DNA from: Rubrivivax sp.
Lineage (GTDB): Bacteria > Pseudomonadota > Gammaproteobacteria > Burkholderiales > Burkholderiaceae_C
Assembly (NCBI GenBank): GCA_021298085.1
Contig: JAJTDE010000070.1
Coordinates: forward strand, 1 to 42,915
DNA: 42,915 nt
Direction: 5' to 3'
The first letter of the stretch is position 1, and each line of letters starts with the position of its first letter. The notes below the pieces were generated by a model. That model had not been told where the DNA came from and ran no database searches. It worked only from the letters and a program-made list of their open reading frames with translations. The position numbers and the translations under genes were made by a program. Positions 26,009 to 35,836 of the stretch are shown here, in pieces.

Positions 26009-27793
26009 TCAGGCCTTGGGGTTGCGCAGGCGGATGTGCAGTTCACGCAACTGCGCCTCGTCGACATGGCTGGGCGCGCCCGTCAGCAAGCACTGCGCAC
26101 GCTGGGTCTTCGGGAAGGCGATGACGTCGCGGATGGACTCGGCACCGGCCAGCAGCGTGGCAATGCGGTCCAGGCCGAAGGCCAGGCCACCGTGGGGCGG
26201 CGCGCCGTACTGCAGCGCGTCCAGCAGGAAGCCAAACTTCACCCGCGCGTCTTCCGGCGTGATCTTCAGTGCGTCAAACACCTTGCTCTGCACCTCGGCG
26301 CGGTGGATACGCACCGAACCGCCGCCGATCTCCCAGCCGTTGAGCACCATGTCGTAGGCCTTGGCCACGCAGGCCCCCGGGTCGGTGTCCATGAGGTTTT
26401 CATGGCCGTCCTTGGGCGCCGTGAACGGGTGGTGCACCGCCGTCCAGCGGGCCGCGTCCTCGTCGTACTCGAACATCGGGAAATCCACCACCCACAGCGG
26501 TGCCCAGCGGTCTTCGAACAGCCCGTGGGACTTGCCGAAATCGCTGTGGCCGATCTTCACGCGCAGCGCGCCGATGGCGTCGTTGACGACCTTGGCCTTG
26601 TCGGCGCCGAAGAAGATCAGGTCGCCGTTGCGCGCGCCGGTGCGGGCGATCACCTCCGAGATGGCCGCGTCGTGCAGGTTCTTCACGATGGGCGATTGCA
26701 GGCCTTCACGGCCCTTGCCAGCGTCGTTCACCTTGATCCAGGCCAGACCCTTGGCGCCGTAGATCTTCACAAACTCGGTGTAGCTGTCGATCTCGCCGCG
26801 GCTCATCTCGCCGCCGCCCGGAACGCGCAACGCCACCACGCGCCCACCCTTGCTGCTGGCCGGGCCGGAGAAGACCTTGAACTCCACGTCCTTCATCACC
26901 GAGGTCACGTCGGTGAATTCCAGCTTCACGCGCAGGTCCGGCTTGTCGGAGCCGTACTTGAACATCGCTTCGGCGTAGGTCATCACCGGGTAGACCGGCA
27001 GCTCCAGGCCCATGGTCTTGCGGAAGACCGTGCGCACCATCGCCTCGGTGATGGCGCGGATCTCTTCCTCGCCGAGGAACGAGGTCTCGATGTCGATCTG
27101 CGTGAATTCGGGCTGCCGGTCAGCACGCAGGTCTTCGTCGCGGAAGCACTTGGTGATCTGGTAGTAGCGGTCAAAGCCCGCCACCATCAGCAGCTGCTTG
27201 AACAGCTGGGGCGACTGCGGCAGCGCAAAGAAGAAGCCGTCGTGCACGCGGCTGGGCACCAGGTAGTCACGCGCGCCTTCGGGCGTGCTCTTGGTGAGCA
27301 TCGGCGTCTCGATGTCGATGAAGCCCTGCTCGTCCAGGAACTTGCGCACCTCGATGGCGATGCGGTAGCGCAGCATCATGTTCTTCTGCATCGCGGGGCG
27401 GCGCAGGTCCAGCACGCGGTGCGTCAAGCGCACGGTCTCGCTGAGGTTGTCGTCGTCCAGCTGGAACGGCGGCGTCACGCTGGGGTTCAGCACCTCCAGC
27501 TCGTGGCACAGCACCTCGATCTTGCCGCTGGTGAGGTTGGCGTTTTCGGTGCCGGCCGGGCGCGGGCGCACCTTGCCGACGATCTTCAGGCAGAACTCGT
27601 TGCGCACGCCCTCGGCGGTGGCAAACATCTCGGCGCGGTCAGGGTCACAGACAACCTGCACCACACCTTCACGGTCGCGCAGGTCGATGAAGATCACGCC
27701 GCCGTGGTCGCGCCGGCGGTGGGCCCAGCCCATCAGGGTGACGGTTTGGCCCATCAGGCTTTCGCTGACCAGGCCGCAGTAGGTGGTTCTCAT
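26009..27793 (-). CDS. aspS: Aspartyl-tRNA synthetase
   Basis: Class II aminoacyl-tRNA synthetase charging tRNA-Asp. From the ATG at 27793 (MRTTYCGLV, like E. coli MRTEYCGQL) it has 594 residues. The N-terminal OB fold ([19 protein letters not shown]) binds the anticodon. Motif 2 is [20 protein letters not shown] and motif 3 [13 protein letters not shown]. The bacterial GAD insertion lies between them. An in-frame ATG four codons upstream (27805) is possible, and the frame is open further 5', but that part is not conserved. It precedes nudB on the same strand. Confidence 0.96.
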   Translation of the reverse strand: MRTTYCGLVSESLMGQTVTLMGWAHRRRDHGGVIFIDLRDREGVVQVVCDPDRAEMFATAEGVRNEFCLKIVGKVRPRPAGTENANLTSGKIEVLCHELEVLNPSVTPPFQLDDDNLSETVRLTHRVLDLRRPAMQKNMMLRYRIAIEVRKFLDEQGFIDIETPMLTKSTPEGARDYLVPSRVHDGFFFALPQSPQLFKQLLMVAGFDRYYQITKCFRDEDLRADRQPEFTQIDIETSFLGEEEIRAITEAMVRTVFRKTMGLELPVYPVMTYAEAMFKYGSDKPDLRVKLEFTDVTSVMKDVEFKVFSGPASSKGGRVVALRVPGGGEMSRGEIDSYTEFVKIYGAKGLAWIKVNDAGKGREGLQSPIVKNLHDAAISEVIARTGARNGDLIFFGADKAKVVNDAIGALRVKIGHSDFGKSHGLFEDRWAPLWVVDFPMFEYDEDAARWTAVHHPFTAPKDGHENLMDTDPGACVAKAYDMVLNGWEIGGGSVRIHRAEVQSKVFDALKITPEDARVKFGFLLDALQYGAPPHGGLAFGLDRIATLLAGAESIRDVIAFPKTQRAQCLLTGAPSHVDEAQLRELHIRLRNPKA

Positions 27794-27940
27794 GGTGTTG
27801 CTCATCCAGGAAAGTGTCGACGATGCATCGGACATCGGGGCTGCCGGTGGGGGCTTTGGCGCCACCACCGCGCGTCATGGGGTTGGCGCAGGGGCACCGC
27901 CGTGAAGGCTGTGCCGGTGGGCCGAACGCTCGCCGCGCGT

Positions 27941-28600
27941 TCAGCCGGTCTGATTTCGGGCCACCGCCAGGTTCGGGCGGCCGCCGGGCAGGCTGGGGAC
28001 GACCACGCCCATCGAGATGACGTACTTCAGGGCCTGGTCGACGCTCATGCCCAGCGACACCACGTCGTTGCGCGGCATCATCAGGAAAAAGCCCGATGTG
28101 GGGTTGGGTGTGGTGGGCACATACACACTCACCCAATCGCCATCCAGGTGTTCGGCCACTTCGCCGCCGGGCTTGCCGGTGACAAAGGCGATTGTCCAGG
28201 CGCCGTCGCGCGGGTACTCCACCAGCACCGCTTCGCGAAAGGCATTGCCACTGCTGGAAAACAGGGTGTCCGACACCTGCTTGACCGAGCTGTAGATGCT
28301 CTTGACGATGGGGATGCGGTGCATGAGCTTGTCCCACTGCCGCAACCACCACTGGCCAAAGATGTTGGTGACAAACACCCCCGTGGCCATCATCAGCAGC
28401 GCCAGCACCAGGATGCTCAGGAAGGGCACCCCGGTGAGCCGCTGCAGCAGCGGCCGCAGGCTTTCGGGCAGCACCGCTTGCGCCGCCTGCAGCAGCCACA
28501 GGAACAGGCCGTCCATCGTGCCCACCAGCCAGGTGACGATCCACACGGTGATCGCCAGCGGCAACCAGGCCAGCAGGCCAGCGATCAGGTAGCGTTTCAA
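27941..28600 (-). CDS. DUF502 membrane protein
   Basis: A 219-residue protein of the DUF502 family with two N-terminal membrane segments (about residues 5-27 and 60-82) and a soluble C-terminal domain. Landmarks are PIVKSIYSSVKQVSDTL, VEYPRDGAWTIAFVTG and VPTTPNPTSGFFLM. The start is TTG at 28600. Its place between an FmdB-type gene and aspS is a common betaproteobacterial arrangement. The cellular function is unknown. Confidence 0.92.
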   Translation of the reverse strand: MKRYLIAGLLAWLPLAITVWIVTWLVGTMDGLFLWLLQAAQAVLPESLRPLLQRLTGVPFLSILVLALLMMATGVFVTNIFGQWWLRQWDKLMHRIPIVKSIYSSVKQVSDTLFSSSGNAFREAVLVEYPRDGAWTIAFVTGKPGGEVAEHLDGDWVSVYVPTTPNPTSGFFLMMPRNDVVSLGMSVDQALKYVISMGVVVPSLPGGRPNLAVARNQTG

Positions 28601-28663
28601 GGCAGGGCTCGGTTGCAGTGCGTAGGCGGGGGCTCAGGCAATGTCTGCGCGCCCATGGGAAGC

Positions 28664-29017
28664 TCAGGACGGCTGCGACGGCGCTGCGGGGCTTGCGCCC
28701 CCGCCAGCCGCAGCCGGCGCGGCCGTCGAGGACGTGGAAGCCGGCGCGGCAGCCCCAGCCGGTGCCGCCGACGTTGACGCCCCTTCAGCCGGTGTCGCCG
28801 GCTTGGCAGCGTCACCCTTGGCCGCAGCCGAGCCGTTGTTGCGGAAATCCGTCTGGTACCAGCCCGAACCCTTCAGCTGAAAACCCGCCGCAGTGATCTG
28901 CTTGGCAAACGTCTCCTGGCCACAGGCCGGGCAGGTGCTCAACAGGGGATCAGACAGCTTTTGCAGCACATCCTGCTGGTGCCCGCAGGACTCGCACTTG
29001 TAGGCATAGATGGGCAT
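28664..29017 (-). CDS. FmdB-type zinc-ribbon regulatory protein
   Basis: A 117-residue protein. The N-terminal zinc ribbon MPIYAYKCESCGHQQDVLQK with a second pair CPACGQ is the FmdB family signature (CxxC...CxxC). The sequence FQLKGSGWYQTDF follows and a long Ala/Pro/Ser low-complexity tail ends the protein. The ATG at 29017 is fixed by the conserved MPIYAY start. It is followed on the same strand by DUF502 and aspS. The name derives from formamidase regulation in methylotrophs; here the role is unknown. Confidence 0.92.
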   Translation of the reverse strand: MPIYAYKCESCGHQQDVLQKLSDPLLSTCPACGQETFAKQITAAGFQLKGSGWYQTDFRNNGSAAAKGDAAKPATPAEGASTSAAPAGAAAPASTSSTAAPAAAGGGASPAAPSQPS

Positions 29018-29103
29018 GGCAACTCGGGCTGGCGGCGGAGGGGGCTTCAGAGAAAACCCGCGATTATAGAAGGGATAGCCTGTTCCCATGCCCAACCAGG
29101 GGC

Positions 29104-30591
29104 TCAGGGCTTGTGCGCCGCCGCACCGCCGCGGTGGGCCTGGTGCTTCAGCACATGCTCGATCGAATGGCCCTTGTGGGCCACCACCGAGGGCGCCAGG
29201 GTGCCCACCAGCATGCCCACCACTGCCGCCGCCAGGCCCATCAGGTTGGCCGGCACCAGGGCCTCGGCCATGACGTTGTGCGCCACCAGCCAGGTGCCGA
29301 TGCCGGCGATGACCGACAGCAGCGCCCCCTGGGTATTGGCCCGCTTCCAGTAAGCGCCGGCCACCAGCGGCACAAAGGCGCCACACAGCGTGACGTTGTA
29401 GGCGTTCTGCACCATCTCGTACATCGTGCTCTTGCTGTTCAGCGCAAACAGCAGCGCGCAGGCCGAGAAGGTGACGAGGATGATGCGCAGCGTCAACAGC
29501 AGCTGGCGGTCGCTCATGTGGGGCACAAAGGGCCGCAGCACGTTTTCGGTGAAGGTGGCGGTCGGGGCCAGCAGCGCGCCGCTGGCGGTGGACAAGATGG
29601 CCGACAGCAGTGCGCCGAAGAACAAGACCTGCGCCCACAGCGGCATCTTGCCCAGCACCAGGTCAGGCAGGATGCGCTGGATCTCCCGGGCGTCTTCCGA
29701 GGCAAACAAGGCCTTGAGCTCGGGCAGGTGCACCACCGCGGCATAGGCAATGTAGATGGGCACAAAGGCAAACACGAAGTAGATCAGCGCGCCGATCACC
29801 GTGCCCCGCACCGCCGTGTTCTCGTCCTTGGCGCTGGTCATGCGCTGGAAGACGTCCTGCTGAGGGATGGAGCCGAAGGCAAACGCAAAGAAGGCGCTGG
29901 CCATCGCCCACCACGCGGCAGCGTCCATGTCGGCCGGGAACATCACCAGCTTGCCGTCGGCCGCCGCCTGCGAGATGACCTTGCTCGCCCCACCGGCCAT
30001 GTCACCCACCAGGTAGGCCACCAGGCTCAGGCCCACCAGGATGATGACCGTCTGGAAGAGGTCAGTGAAGGCCACCGACCACATGCCGCCGAACATGGTG
30101 TAGAGCACCACGATGCCAGCCCCCATCAGGATGGCGGTGTTCAGGTCAATGGCGCCACCACTCAGCACATGGATGACCAGGCCCAGCGCCGTGAGCTGGG
30201 CCGACGTCCAGCCCAGGTACGACAACACGATGGCCACACTGGTGAGCACCTCCACACCCTTGCCGTAGCGGTGCTTGTAGAAGTCACCGATGGTCAGCAG
30301 GTTCATGCGGTAGAACAGGCGCGCAAACAGCAGCGCGGCCAGCACCAGGCACAGCGAGGCGCCAAACGGGTCACCCGGGATGCCGTGGAGGCCATCCTTG
30401 GCAAACGTGGCCGACACCGACAGCACGGTCTCGGCACCAAACCACGTCGCAAAGACGGTAGCTACGTTCATGTACAGCGGCAGACTGCGGCCGGCCACAA
30501 GGTAATCCTTGGCGCCATGCACACGGCGCGCCGCCCACAACCCGATGGCGATGGTGACCGCCATGTAGAACACCACAAACGAGATCAGCAC
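29104..30591 (-). CDS. Sodium:solute symporter (SSS family)
   Basis: Integral membrane transporter of 495 residues with about 13 hydrophobic segments, coupling sodium entry to uptake of an unknown solute. Family landmarks are GAKDYLVAGRSLPLY near residue 25, ATWFGAETVLSVSATFAK, GGMWSVAFTDLFQ and FGALLSAILSTASGALLAP (the sodium-site helix). It starts with GTG at 30591 just after a strong GGAGGAG ribosome site. The His-rich cytosolic tail (HKGHSIEHVLKHQAH) is unusual but no metal role is shown. The substrate cannot be predicted. Confidence 0.88.
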   Translation of the reverse strand: MLISFVVFYMAVTIAIGLWAARRVHGAKDYLVAGRSLPLYMNVATVFATWFGAETVLSVSATFAKDGLHGIPGDPFGASLCLVLAALLFARLFYRMNLLTIGDFYKHRYGKGVEVLTSVAIVLSYLGWTSAQLTALGLVIHVLSGGAIDLNTAILMGAGIVVLYTMFGGMWSVAFTDLFQTVIILVGLSLVAYLVGDMAGGASKVISQAAADGKLVMFPADMDAAAWWAMASAFFAFAFGSIPQQDVFQRMTSAKDENTAVRGTVIGALIYFVFAFVPIYIAYAAVVHLPELKALFASEDAREIQRILPDLVLGKMPLWAQVLFFGALLSAILSTASGALLAPTATFTENVLRPFVPHMSDRQLLLTLRIILVTFSACALLFALNSKSTMYEMVQNAYNVTLCGAFVPLVAGAYWKRANTQGALLSVIAGIGTWLVAHNVMAEALVPANLMGLAAAVVGMLVGTLAPSVVAHKGHSIEHVLKHQAHRGGAAAHKP

Positions 30592-30659
30592 AGTTTCTCC
30601 TCCACCCCAGACGTTGCCCTGCCCGGCACCGGCCCCACGCCAGCGCCGCCCTCAACCGC

Positions 30660-32231
30660 TCATCGCAGCAACCACCAGTGCATCAGCCCGGCGCCTGCCA
30701 GAAACCCCACCCCCGCCAACAGCAGGCCCTTGAGGAACTGGTGGGTACGCCGTGTCTCGTGCAGCAGCTCCCGCAAGAGCTGTGCCTGCCCGCCGCCGTT
30801 CTCGTCGCTCAGGCGTCGGTACAACAGGCGGGGCAGGTCAGGCAGCCAGCTGGCAATCTGCGGCGCCTCTTCGCGCAGCCGGTCTGACAGGCCCTGGGTG
30901 CCCACCTGCTCTTTCATCCACCGCTCCAGGAAGGGCTTGGCGGTGTTCCACAAATCCAGGTCAGGGTCGAGCTGTCGGCCCAGGCCTTCCACATTCAGCA
31001 GCGTCTTCTGCAGCAGCACCAGCTGCGGCTGGATCTCGACGTTGAAGCGGCGTGATGTCTGGAACAGCCGCAGCAGCACCTGGCCCAGCGAGATGTCCTT
31101 CAGCGGGCGTTCAAACTGCGGCTCGCACACGGCGCGGATGGCGCTCTCGAAGGCGTCAGGGCGGGTCTGCGAAGGCACCCAGCCGGACTCCAGGTGCAGC
31201 TCAGCCACACGGCGGTAATCACGCCGGAAGAAGGCAATGAAGTTCTGCGCCAGGTATTGCTTGTCGCGCTGCGTCAGCGTGCCGATGATGCCGAAATCCA
31301 GGGCCACGTAGCGCCCGAAGGTGTCGGGCGCGGTGCTGACCTGGATATTGCCCGGGTGCATGTCGGCGTGGAAGAAGCCGTCGCGAAACACCTGGGTGAA
31401 GAAGATCGTCACGCCGTCGCGGGCCAGCCGCTTGAAATCAACACCCGCCTCGCGCAGCTTGTCCACCTGGCCGATGGGGATGCCGTACATCCGCTCCATC
31501 ACGATGACGGTGGGGGTGCAGTAGTCCCAGAGCATCTCGGGCACCATCACCAGGTTCAGTCCCTGCATGTTGCGGCGCAGCTGGGCAGAGTTGGCGGCTT
31601 CGCGCACCAGGTCCAGCTCGTCGTGCAGGTGGGCGTCAAATTCGGCCACCACCTCGCGCGGCTTCAGCCGCTTGCCGTCGGCGCTGAGGCGTTCCAGCCA
31701 GTGCGCCAGCGTGTGCAGCAGCTCCAGGTCGTCCTCGATGACCTCCAGCATGCCCGGGCGCAGCACCTTGATGGCCACCTCCCGGCCGGGCTGCTCACCG
31801 CGCGACTTCATCTGCGCAAAGTGCACCTGCGCGATGGAGGCGCTGGCCACGGGCTGCTCATCAAAGCGTTCGAACAGCACATCCACCGGCTGGCCCAGGG
31901 CCTCTTCGATCAGGGCTTTCGATTGCGCCGCCGGGAACGGCGGAACGCGGTCCTGGAGCTTGGTCAGCTCGTCGGCGATGTCCAGCGGGAGAAGGTCTCG
32001 GCGCGTGGACAGCACCTGCCCGAACTTCACGAAGATGGGGCCCAGGCTTTCCAGCGCCATGCGCAGGCGTTCGCCGCGCGGGCGCTTGCGGGCGGAGGCC
32101 AGCCCCAGAAAGCCGAAACCCTTCAGCAGCCGGCCCCAGCGGGTGGCGGGCATGCCTTCCAGCACCAGGGCCAACAGCCCGAAGCGCCGGGCTGTGAGCA
32201 CGATGCGCAACAAGCGCGCGAGGCGCCTCAT
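30660..32231 (-). CDS. ubiB: Ubiquinone biosynthesis protein UbiB (ABC1/ADCK-type kinase fold)
   Basis: Atypical protein-kinase-like ATPase of 523 residues required for ubiquinone biosynthesis. It has the KxGQ motif in [16 protein letters not shown], the Ala-rich loop [23 protein letters not shown], the catalytic [11 protein letters not shown] and the metal-binding LDFGIIG. A hydrophobic anchor ends the protein ([19 protein letters not shown]). Its start overlaps the ubiJ stop by 4 bp. The ubiJ-ubiB pair is typical of the aerobic ubiquinone pathway, though the full set is not in the window. Confidence 0.95.
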   Translation of the reverse strand: MRRLARLLRIVLTARRFGLLALVLEGMPATRWGRLLKGFGFLGLASARKRPRGERLRMALESLGPIFVKFGQVLSTRRDLLPLDIADELTKLQDRVPPFPAAQSKALIEEALGQPVDVLFERFDEQPVASASIAQVHFAQMKSRGEQPGREVAIKVLRPGMLEVIEDDLELLHTLAHWLERLSADGKRLKPREVVAEFDAHLHDELDLVREAANSAQLRRNMQGLNLVMVPEMLWDYCTPTVIVMERMYGIPIGQVDKLREAGVDFKRLARDGVTIFFTQVFRDGFFHADMHPGNIQVSTAPDTFGRYVALDFGIIGTLTQRDKQYLAQNFIAFFRRDYRRVAELHLESGWVPSQTRPDAFESAIRAVCEPQFERPLKDISLGQVLLRLFQTSRRFNVEIQPQLVLLQKTLLNVEGLGRQLDPDLDLWNTAKPFLERWMKEQVGTQGLSDRLREEAPQIASWLPDLPRLLYRRLSDENGGGQAQLLRELLHETRRTHQFLKGLLLAGVGFLAGAGLMHWWLLR

Positions 32232-32779
32232 GGGCGGCCGGTGTCCAGGCCGTCAGGGGCACCCCGCGCACCCGCGGGCAGCCAGCGCGCCAGGGCTGCC
32301 CGCGCCGCTTGCGCCACCATCGTCAGCACCTGGGCAGGCCCAGCGCCGAGCGCGGCTTCCAGGTCGTCCATCACGTCCCAGCGCAGGTTGGCCATCAGCC
32401 AGTCGGCCTCGGCGGCCAGCCGCACATCGCCTTCCACCTGAGCGGGCGGTACCCGCCCGTCGGCCAGCGCTTGCGCAAAGGCCAGCGGCTGGCTGGCGTC
32501 CAGCAGCACACGCAGCGTCGGGGGGTTGTCATCGTCAGGGGAACAGGCCTCGAGCAAGCCGGCGGGCGTCACGCGCAGGCGCATGGCGGGCAGCGGCGGC
32601 AGCCAGGGCAGCTGCGGTTCGGCCCGCACTTCCAGCAGCGCTCCCGCATGGGGCTTCAGGCGCTCCATGGCCACCGCTTCCCGGCTGATGACGTGGTTCA
32701 ACAACAGCACCACACGTTCCAGGGCCGGCTGTGCCAACGGCTGGACCCACTCTGTCACACGGTTCAAGGCAGCAAACAT
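32228..32779 (-). CDS. ubiJ: Ubiquinone biosynthesis accessory factor UbiJ (SCP2 domain)
   Basis: A 183-residue SCP2-type lipid-binding protein thought to present hydrophobic intermediates to the soluble Ubi complex. It is preceded by nothing in operon order and overlaps ubiB by 4 bp, the classic ubiJ-ubiB arrangement. The segment [20 protein letters not shown] and [17 protein letters not shown] matches UbiJ; the first 80 residues are the SCP2 fold. Function is by family and context. Confidence 0.85.
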   Translation of the reverse strand: MFAALNRVTEWVQPLAQPALERVVLLLNHVISREAVAMERLKPHAGALLEVRAEPQLPWLPPLPAMRLRVTPAGLLEACSPDDDNPPTLRVLLDASQPLAFAQALADGRVPPAQVEGDVRLAAEADWLMANLRWDVMDDLEAALGAGPAQVLTMVAQAARAALARWLPAGARGAPDGLDTGRP

Positions 32780-33042
32780 GGGTAGTCAATGAGCCTCATG
32801 CACCAAGGCAGGGCGTGCGCAATGCACCGCACCAGGCGCTCAAGTCGGGAAAGATTGTCTGATTGTAGGGATGGGCGCTCCAGCCCCCCTAACCCCTTGC
32901 CGTACCTCCGCAAGCGCCGAGTCGATATCAGCCAGAATCTGCGCTTCGCTCATCCGGGCCAATTTGTCGATTGCCCACGCCGAGGGTTTCCGCCTTTTGC
33001 GCGACCCGGGGCTTGACAAGGCCACCCGGACTTCCCGTTCCG

Positions 33043-34437
33043 ATGCTCCAAGACCGCAGTTACAAGCGCACCTTCTACAACGCACCGCAATCGGTGACCT
33101 CGCTCGTGGCCGCCTTCCTCGAGCCGACGGTCATCGTGCTGGTGTACATCGGCGTGCTGCATGCCTTCGGCGAACGCCTGGTGCGCGCCGACCTGGTCCT
33201 GTGCTTGTTGGTCTTTGCCATCACCTTCCCGGGGCGCAACCGCTTCAAGGACAGCCTGCTGTCGGCCGCGGTGGACACCGTCTCCACCTGGCTGGGCCTG
33301 CTGGCCATCATGCTGCTGTGCGGTTACGCCACGTCCAGCCTGGGCTACTTCAATGGCCGTGTGCTGCTGTGGTGGGCGGTGCTGACGCCACTGGCCCAAT
33401 GGATACCCATCGCGCTGGGCCACCACTGGATCCGCCGGCATGCGTCACTGCCCGACAACCGGCGCACCGCAGTGGTGATCGGGGCGGGGTCACTGGGCGT
33501 CAAGGTGGCGCGTTCGCTGCGCCAGGCCCACGAGCAGGGCATCGATTTTGTCGGCTACTTCGACGACCGCACCGACGACCGTGTCGACCCGAACGCCGCC
33601 GCCCACCGCGTGGGCAGCCTGAAGGACGCGTCCCAGTTTGTGCAGAGCCACGCCATCCGCGAAGTCTACATCACGCTGCCGCTGGGCTCGCAGCCGCGCA
33701 TCGTGGAACTGCTGGAAGAACTGCAGGGCACCACGGCGTCCATCTTCTTCGTGCCCGATGTCTTTGGCATCTCCATCATCCAGGGCCGCCTGCAGGACCT
33801 GAACGGCGTGCCTGTGGTGGGCATGTGCGAAACGCCGTTCACCGGCACCAACCAGCTGGTCAAGCGGCTGGAAGACATTGTGCTGTCGGCCATCATCCTG
33901 CTGATCATCGCGCCGGTGCTGCTGGTGCTGGCCATTGGCGTGAAGATGAGCTCACCGGGCCCGGTGATCTTCCGGCAGCGCCGCAACGGCCTGGACGGCG
34001 AAGAGATCACCGTCTACAAGTTCCGCTCCATGCGGGCGATGGACAACGGCCCCGTCGTCAAGCAGGCCACCAAGGACGACCCCCGCATCACCCGCTTTGG
34101 CGCTTTCATCCGCCGGACCTCGCTGGACGAGCTGCCGCAGTTCATCAACGTGCTGCAGGGCCGCATGAGCATCGTCGGGCCGCGCCCGCACGCGGTGGCC
34201 CACAACGAGCTCTACCGCAAACTCATCAAGGCCTACATGGTGCGCCACAAGGTCAAGCCCGGAATCACGGGGTGGGCGCAGGTGAATGGCCACCGCGGCG
34301 AAACCGATACGGTCGAGAAAATGCAGGCCCGCGTCGAATACGATCTGGAATATCTGCGCAACTGGTCCTTGGGGTTTGATTTGCAGATCATTGCGCGTAC
34401 CGTCAAGTTGGTTTTCTTTGACCGCAACGCCTATTGA
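33043..34437 (+). CDS. Undecaprenyl-phosphate sugar phosphotransferase (WcaJ/EpsB type)
   Basis: Membrane enzyme of 464 residues that starts exopolysaccharide assembly by transferring a sugar-1-phosphate, usually glucose, from UDP-sugar to undecaprenyl phosphate. The N-terminal half has hydrophobic segments and a CoA-binding-like Rossmann domain (AVVIGAGSLGVKVARSL). The C-terminal catalytic domain has a membrane re-entrant helix (LSAIILLIIAPVLLVLAIGV), SPGPVIFRQ.RNG, YKFRSM, RRTSLDELPQF with the catalytic Asp-Glu pair, and IVGPRPHA. The ATG at 33043 gives family length; an earlier in-frame ATG is unsupported. It heads the EPS genes, diverging from ubiJ across 263 bp in which no gene or clear promoter was found. 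Confidence 0.9.
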   Translation: MLQDRSYKRTFYNAPQSVTSLVAAFLEPTVIVLVYIGVLHAFGERLVRADLVLCLLVFAITFPGRNRFKDSLLSAAVDTVSTWLGLLAIMLLCGYATSSLGYFNGRVLLWWAVLTPLAQWIPIALGHHWIRRHASLPDNRRTAVVIGAGSLGVKVARSLRQAHEQGIDFVGYFDDRTDDRVDPNAAAHRVGSLKDASQFVQSHAIREVYITLPLGSQPRIVELLEELQGTTASIFFVPDVFGISIIQGRLQDLNGVPVVGMCETPFTGTNQLVKRLEDIVLSAIILLIIAPVLLVLAIGVKMSSPGPVIFRQRRNGLDGEEITVYKFRSMRAMDNGPVVKQATKDDPRITRFGAFIRRTSLDELPQFINVLQGRMSIVGPRPHAVAHNELYRKLIKAYMVRHKVKPGITGWAQVNGHRGETDTVEKMQARVEYDLEYLRNWSLGFDLQIIARTVKLVFFDRNAY

Positions 34438-34496
34438 CACCCCAGCCGCGTCACCCGTCGGCAACACCCTGATCACTGCTTGAAAAAGGAACTGAG

Positions 34497-35714
34497 ATGA
34501 CCCGTACCCGACGCTCCCATGTGGCCCGCCTGAGCGGCATTGCCCTCGGCCTGGCGGCCTTGGCCATCAGCGCACAAGCCCAGACCAGCCCCTGGTATGT
34601 GGGCCTCCAGCAACGTTTTGAACACCAGTCCAACGTGCTGCAGTCGCCCGTCGAAATCTCGGACACCATCTCCAGCACCTCGCTGATCGCGGGGCTTGAC
34701 CAACCCATCGGGCGCCAGCGCCTGTTTGGCAGCGTCACGCTGGGCCGCGTCAACTACAGCGACCAGAAATCCCTCAGCCACGACGGCCACAGCCTGCAGC
34801 TGGGCATCAACTGGGAAATGGCCGGCAACCTGTCGGGCGTGCTGGCCGTCGACAGCGCGCAGAGCCTGGCCGATTTCACCCCCGCCGGTTTCCAGAGTGT
34901 CACCAGCAACAACCTCGTGAAGACCCAGGGCGGCCGTTTCAGCGTGCGCCTGGGCACGGTCGGCCGCCTGTCGGTGGAAGCCGGCGGCAACACCCGCCGC
35001 ACCCGCTACGACAACCCGGCCTACATCACCCGCAACGCCAACATCGACGAAGGTTTTGCCGGGCTGCGCTACCGCCCGGGTGGCTCACTGGTGCTCGGTG
35101 CCGCCGTGCGCATGACCCGCGGCGAATACCCCAACTTCCGCAACCCGCGCCCCGGTGTCTACACCACCGAAGGTTTCGAGAAGGACAACCTCGACCTCAC
35201 CGCCGAGTGGCCGCTGTCAGGCGCCAGCCGCCTGGATGCCCGCGTCAGCATCGGCAAGGACCGGTACGACACGATCTCCACGCGCGACTTCTCCGGCGTC
35301 ACCGGCCAGGTCACCTGGAACTGGCAGCCCACCGGCCGCACCTCGCTGGTGACCAGCTTCAGCCGCAACTCAGGTGATGACGCCTCCATCGCACTGGGCA
35401 CCGGCGGCGTGCCGATCGCCACCGCTGCCAGCCGCGTCACCAACGTGCTGGCCGCCCGGGCCACGTACGACCTCACCGGCAAGATCAAGTTGGCCGGCGG
35501 CTTCTCGTACAGCGACGGCACCAGCGTCTCCCTGATCGGCGGCGGCACCACCGCCGACGTGAGTACCGTCGCCAACCTCGGCCTGACCTGGCAAGCCACC
35601 CGCGCCATCCGCGCCGGCTGCGATGTCAGCCTGCGATCACGCGCCACCAAGGCCGGCGTGACGGGCTATGACAGCACCACGCTGGGCTGTTTCGGCGAGT
35701 TTGTCCTGCGCTGA
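34497..35714 (+). CDS. epsL: EpsL-family outer-membrane beta-barrel protein
   Basis: Predicted outer-membrane protein of 405 residues. A signal peptide (residues 1-28, cleavage after SAQA) precedes alternating beta-strand sequence. WYVGLQQRFEHQSNVLQSP, SDTISSTSLIAGLDQPIGRQ and the WQPTGRTSLVTSFSRN region match proteins named EpsL in exopolysaccharide operons. It has a good ribosome site (AAGGAACTGAG) before the ATG at 34497. It lies 59 bp after the sugar transferase gene and probably shares its transcript. A role in polymer export through the outer membrane is inferred from the family's gene neighbourhood. Confidence 0.75.
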   Translation: MTRTRRSHVARLSGIALGLAALAISAQAQTSPWYVGLQQRFEHQSNVLQSPVEISDTISSTSLIAGLDQPIGRQRLFGSVTLGRVNYSDQKSLSHDGHSLQLGINWEMAGNLSGVLAVDSAQSLADFTPAGFQSVTSNNLVKTQGGRFSVRLGTVGRLSVEAGGNTRRTRYDNPAYITRNANIDEGFAGLRYRPGGSLVLGAAVRMTRGEYPNFRNPRPGVYTTEGFEKDNLDLTAEWPLSGASRLDARVSIGKDRYDTISTRDFSGVTGQVTWNWQPTGRTSLVTSFSRNSGDDASIALGTGGVPIATAASRVTNVLAARATYDLTGKIKLAGGFSYSDGTSVSLIGGGTTADVSTVANLGLTWQATRAIRAGCDVSLRSRATKAGVTGYDSTTLGCFGEFVLR

Positions 35715-35774
35715 GCACCGCAGCCACCGCACCCAGCGCACGGGCCGTACTGGCCGGTGCTCCCGGTGCGGGGC

Positions 35775-35787
35775 GTGAAAATATCAC
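35775..35787. promoter_or_regulatory. Short inverted repeat upstream of manC
   Basis: GTGAAAATATCAC has 4-bp inverted arms (GTGA/TCAC) around an AT-rich core that is unusual for this DNA, ahead of the hairpin and manC. It may be part of a promoter or binding site; evidence is thin. Confidence 0.2.
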
Positions 35788-35791
35788 ATCC

Positions 35792-35814
35792 AGGCCGGCA
35801 CCATGCCGGCCTTT
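35792..35814 (+). terminator. Perfect hairpin between epsL and manC
   Basis: AGGCCGGCA and TGCCGGCCT form a perfect 9-bp stem with a CCA loop, followed by TTG after the stem's terminal T. The stem is strong and resembles an intrinsic terminator, though the T-tract is short. It would separate the sugar transferase-epsL transcript from manC-fcl-gmd, or attenuate between them. Confidence 0.6.
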
Positions 35815-35836
35815 GCATTCCAGAGAGACGGTAACA

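Noticed and set aside
26003-28777. 924-codon plus-strand frame opposite aspS and DUF502
   Set aside because: It spans several well-identified minus-strand genes and reads as His/Val/Gln-rich low-complexity protein.
29113-31218. 701-codon plus-strand frame opposite the symporter and ubiB
   Set aside because: Composition typical of antisense GC-rich reading; both minus-strand genes have full motif sets.
32840-32953. 37-codon minus-strand frame starting MSEAQILADIDSALAEV between the sugar transferase and ubiJ
   Set aside because: Composition is plausible, but there is no ribosome site, hairpin or family; too little support to list.
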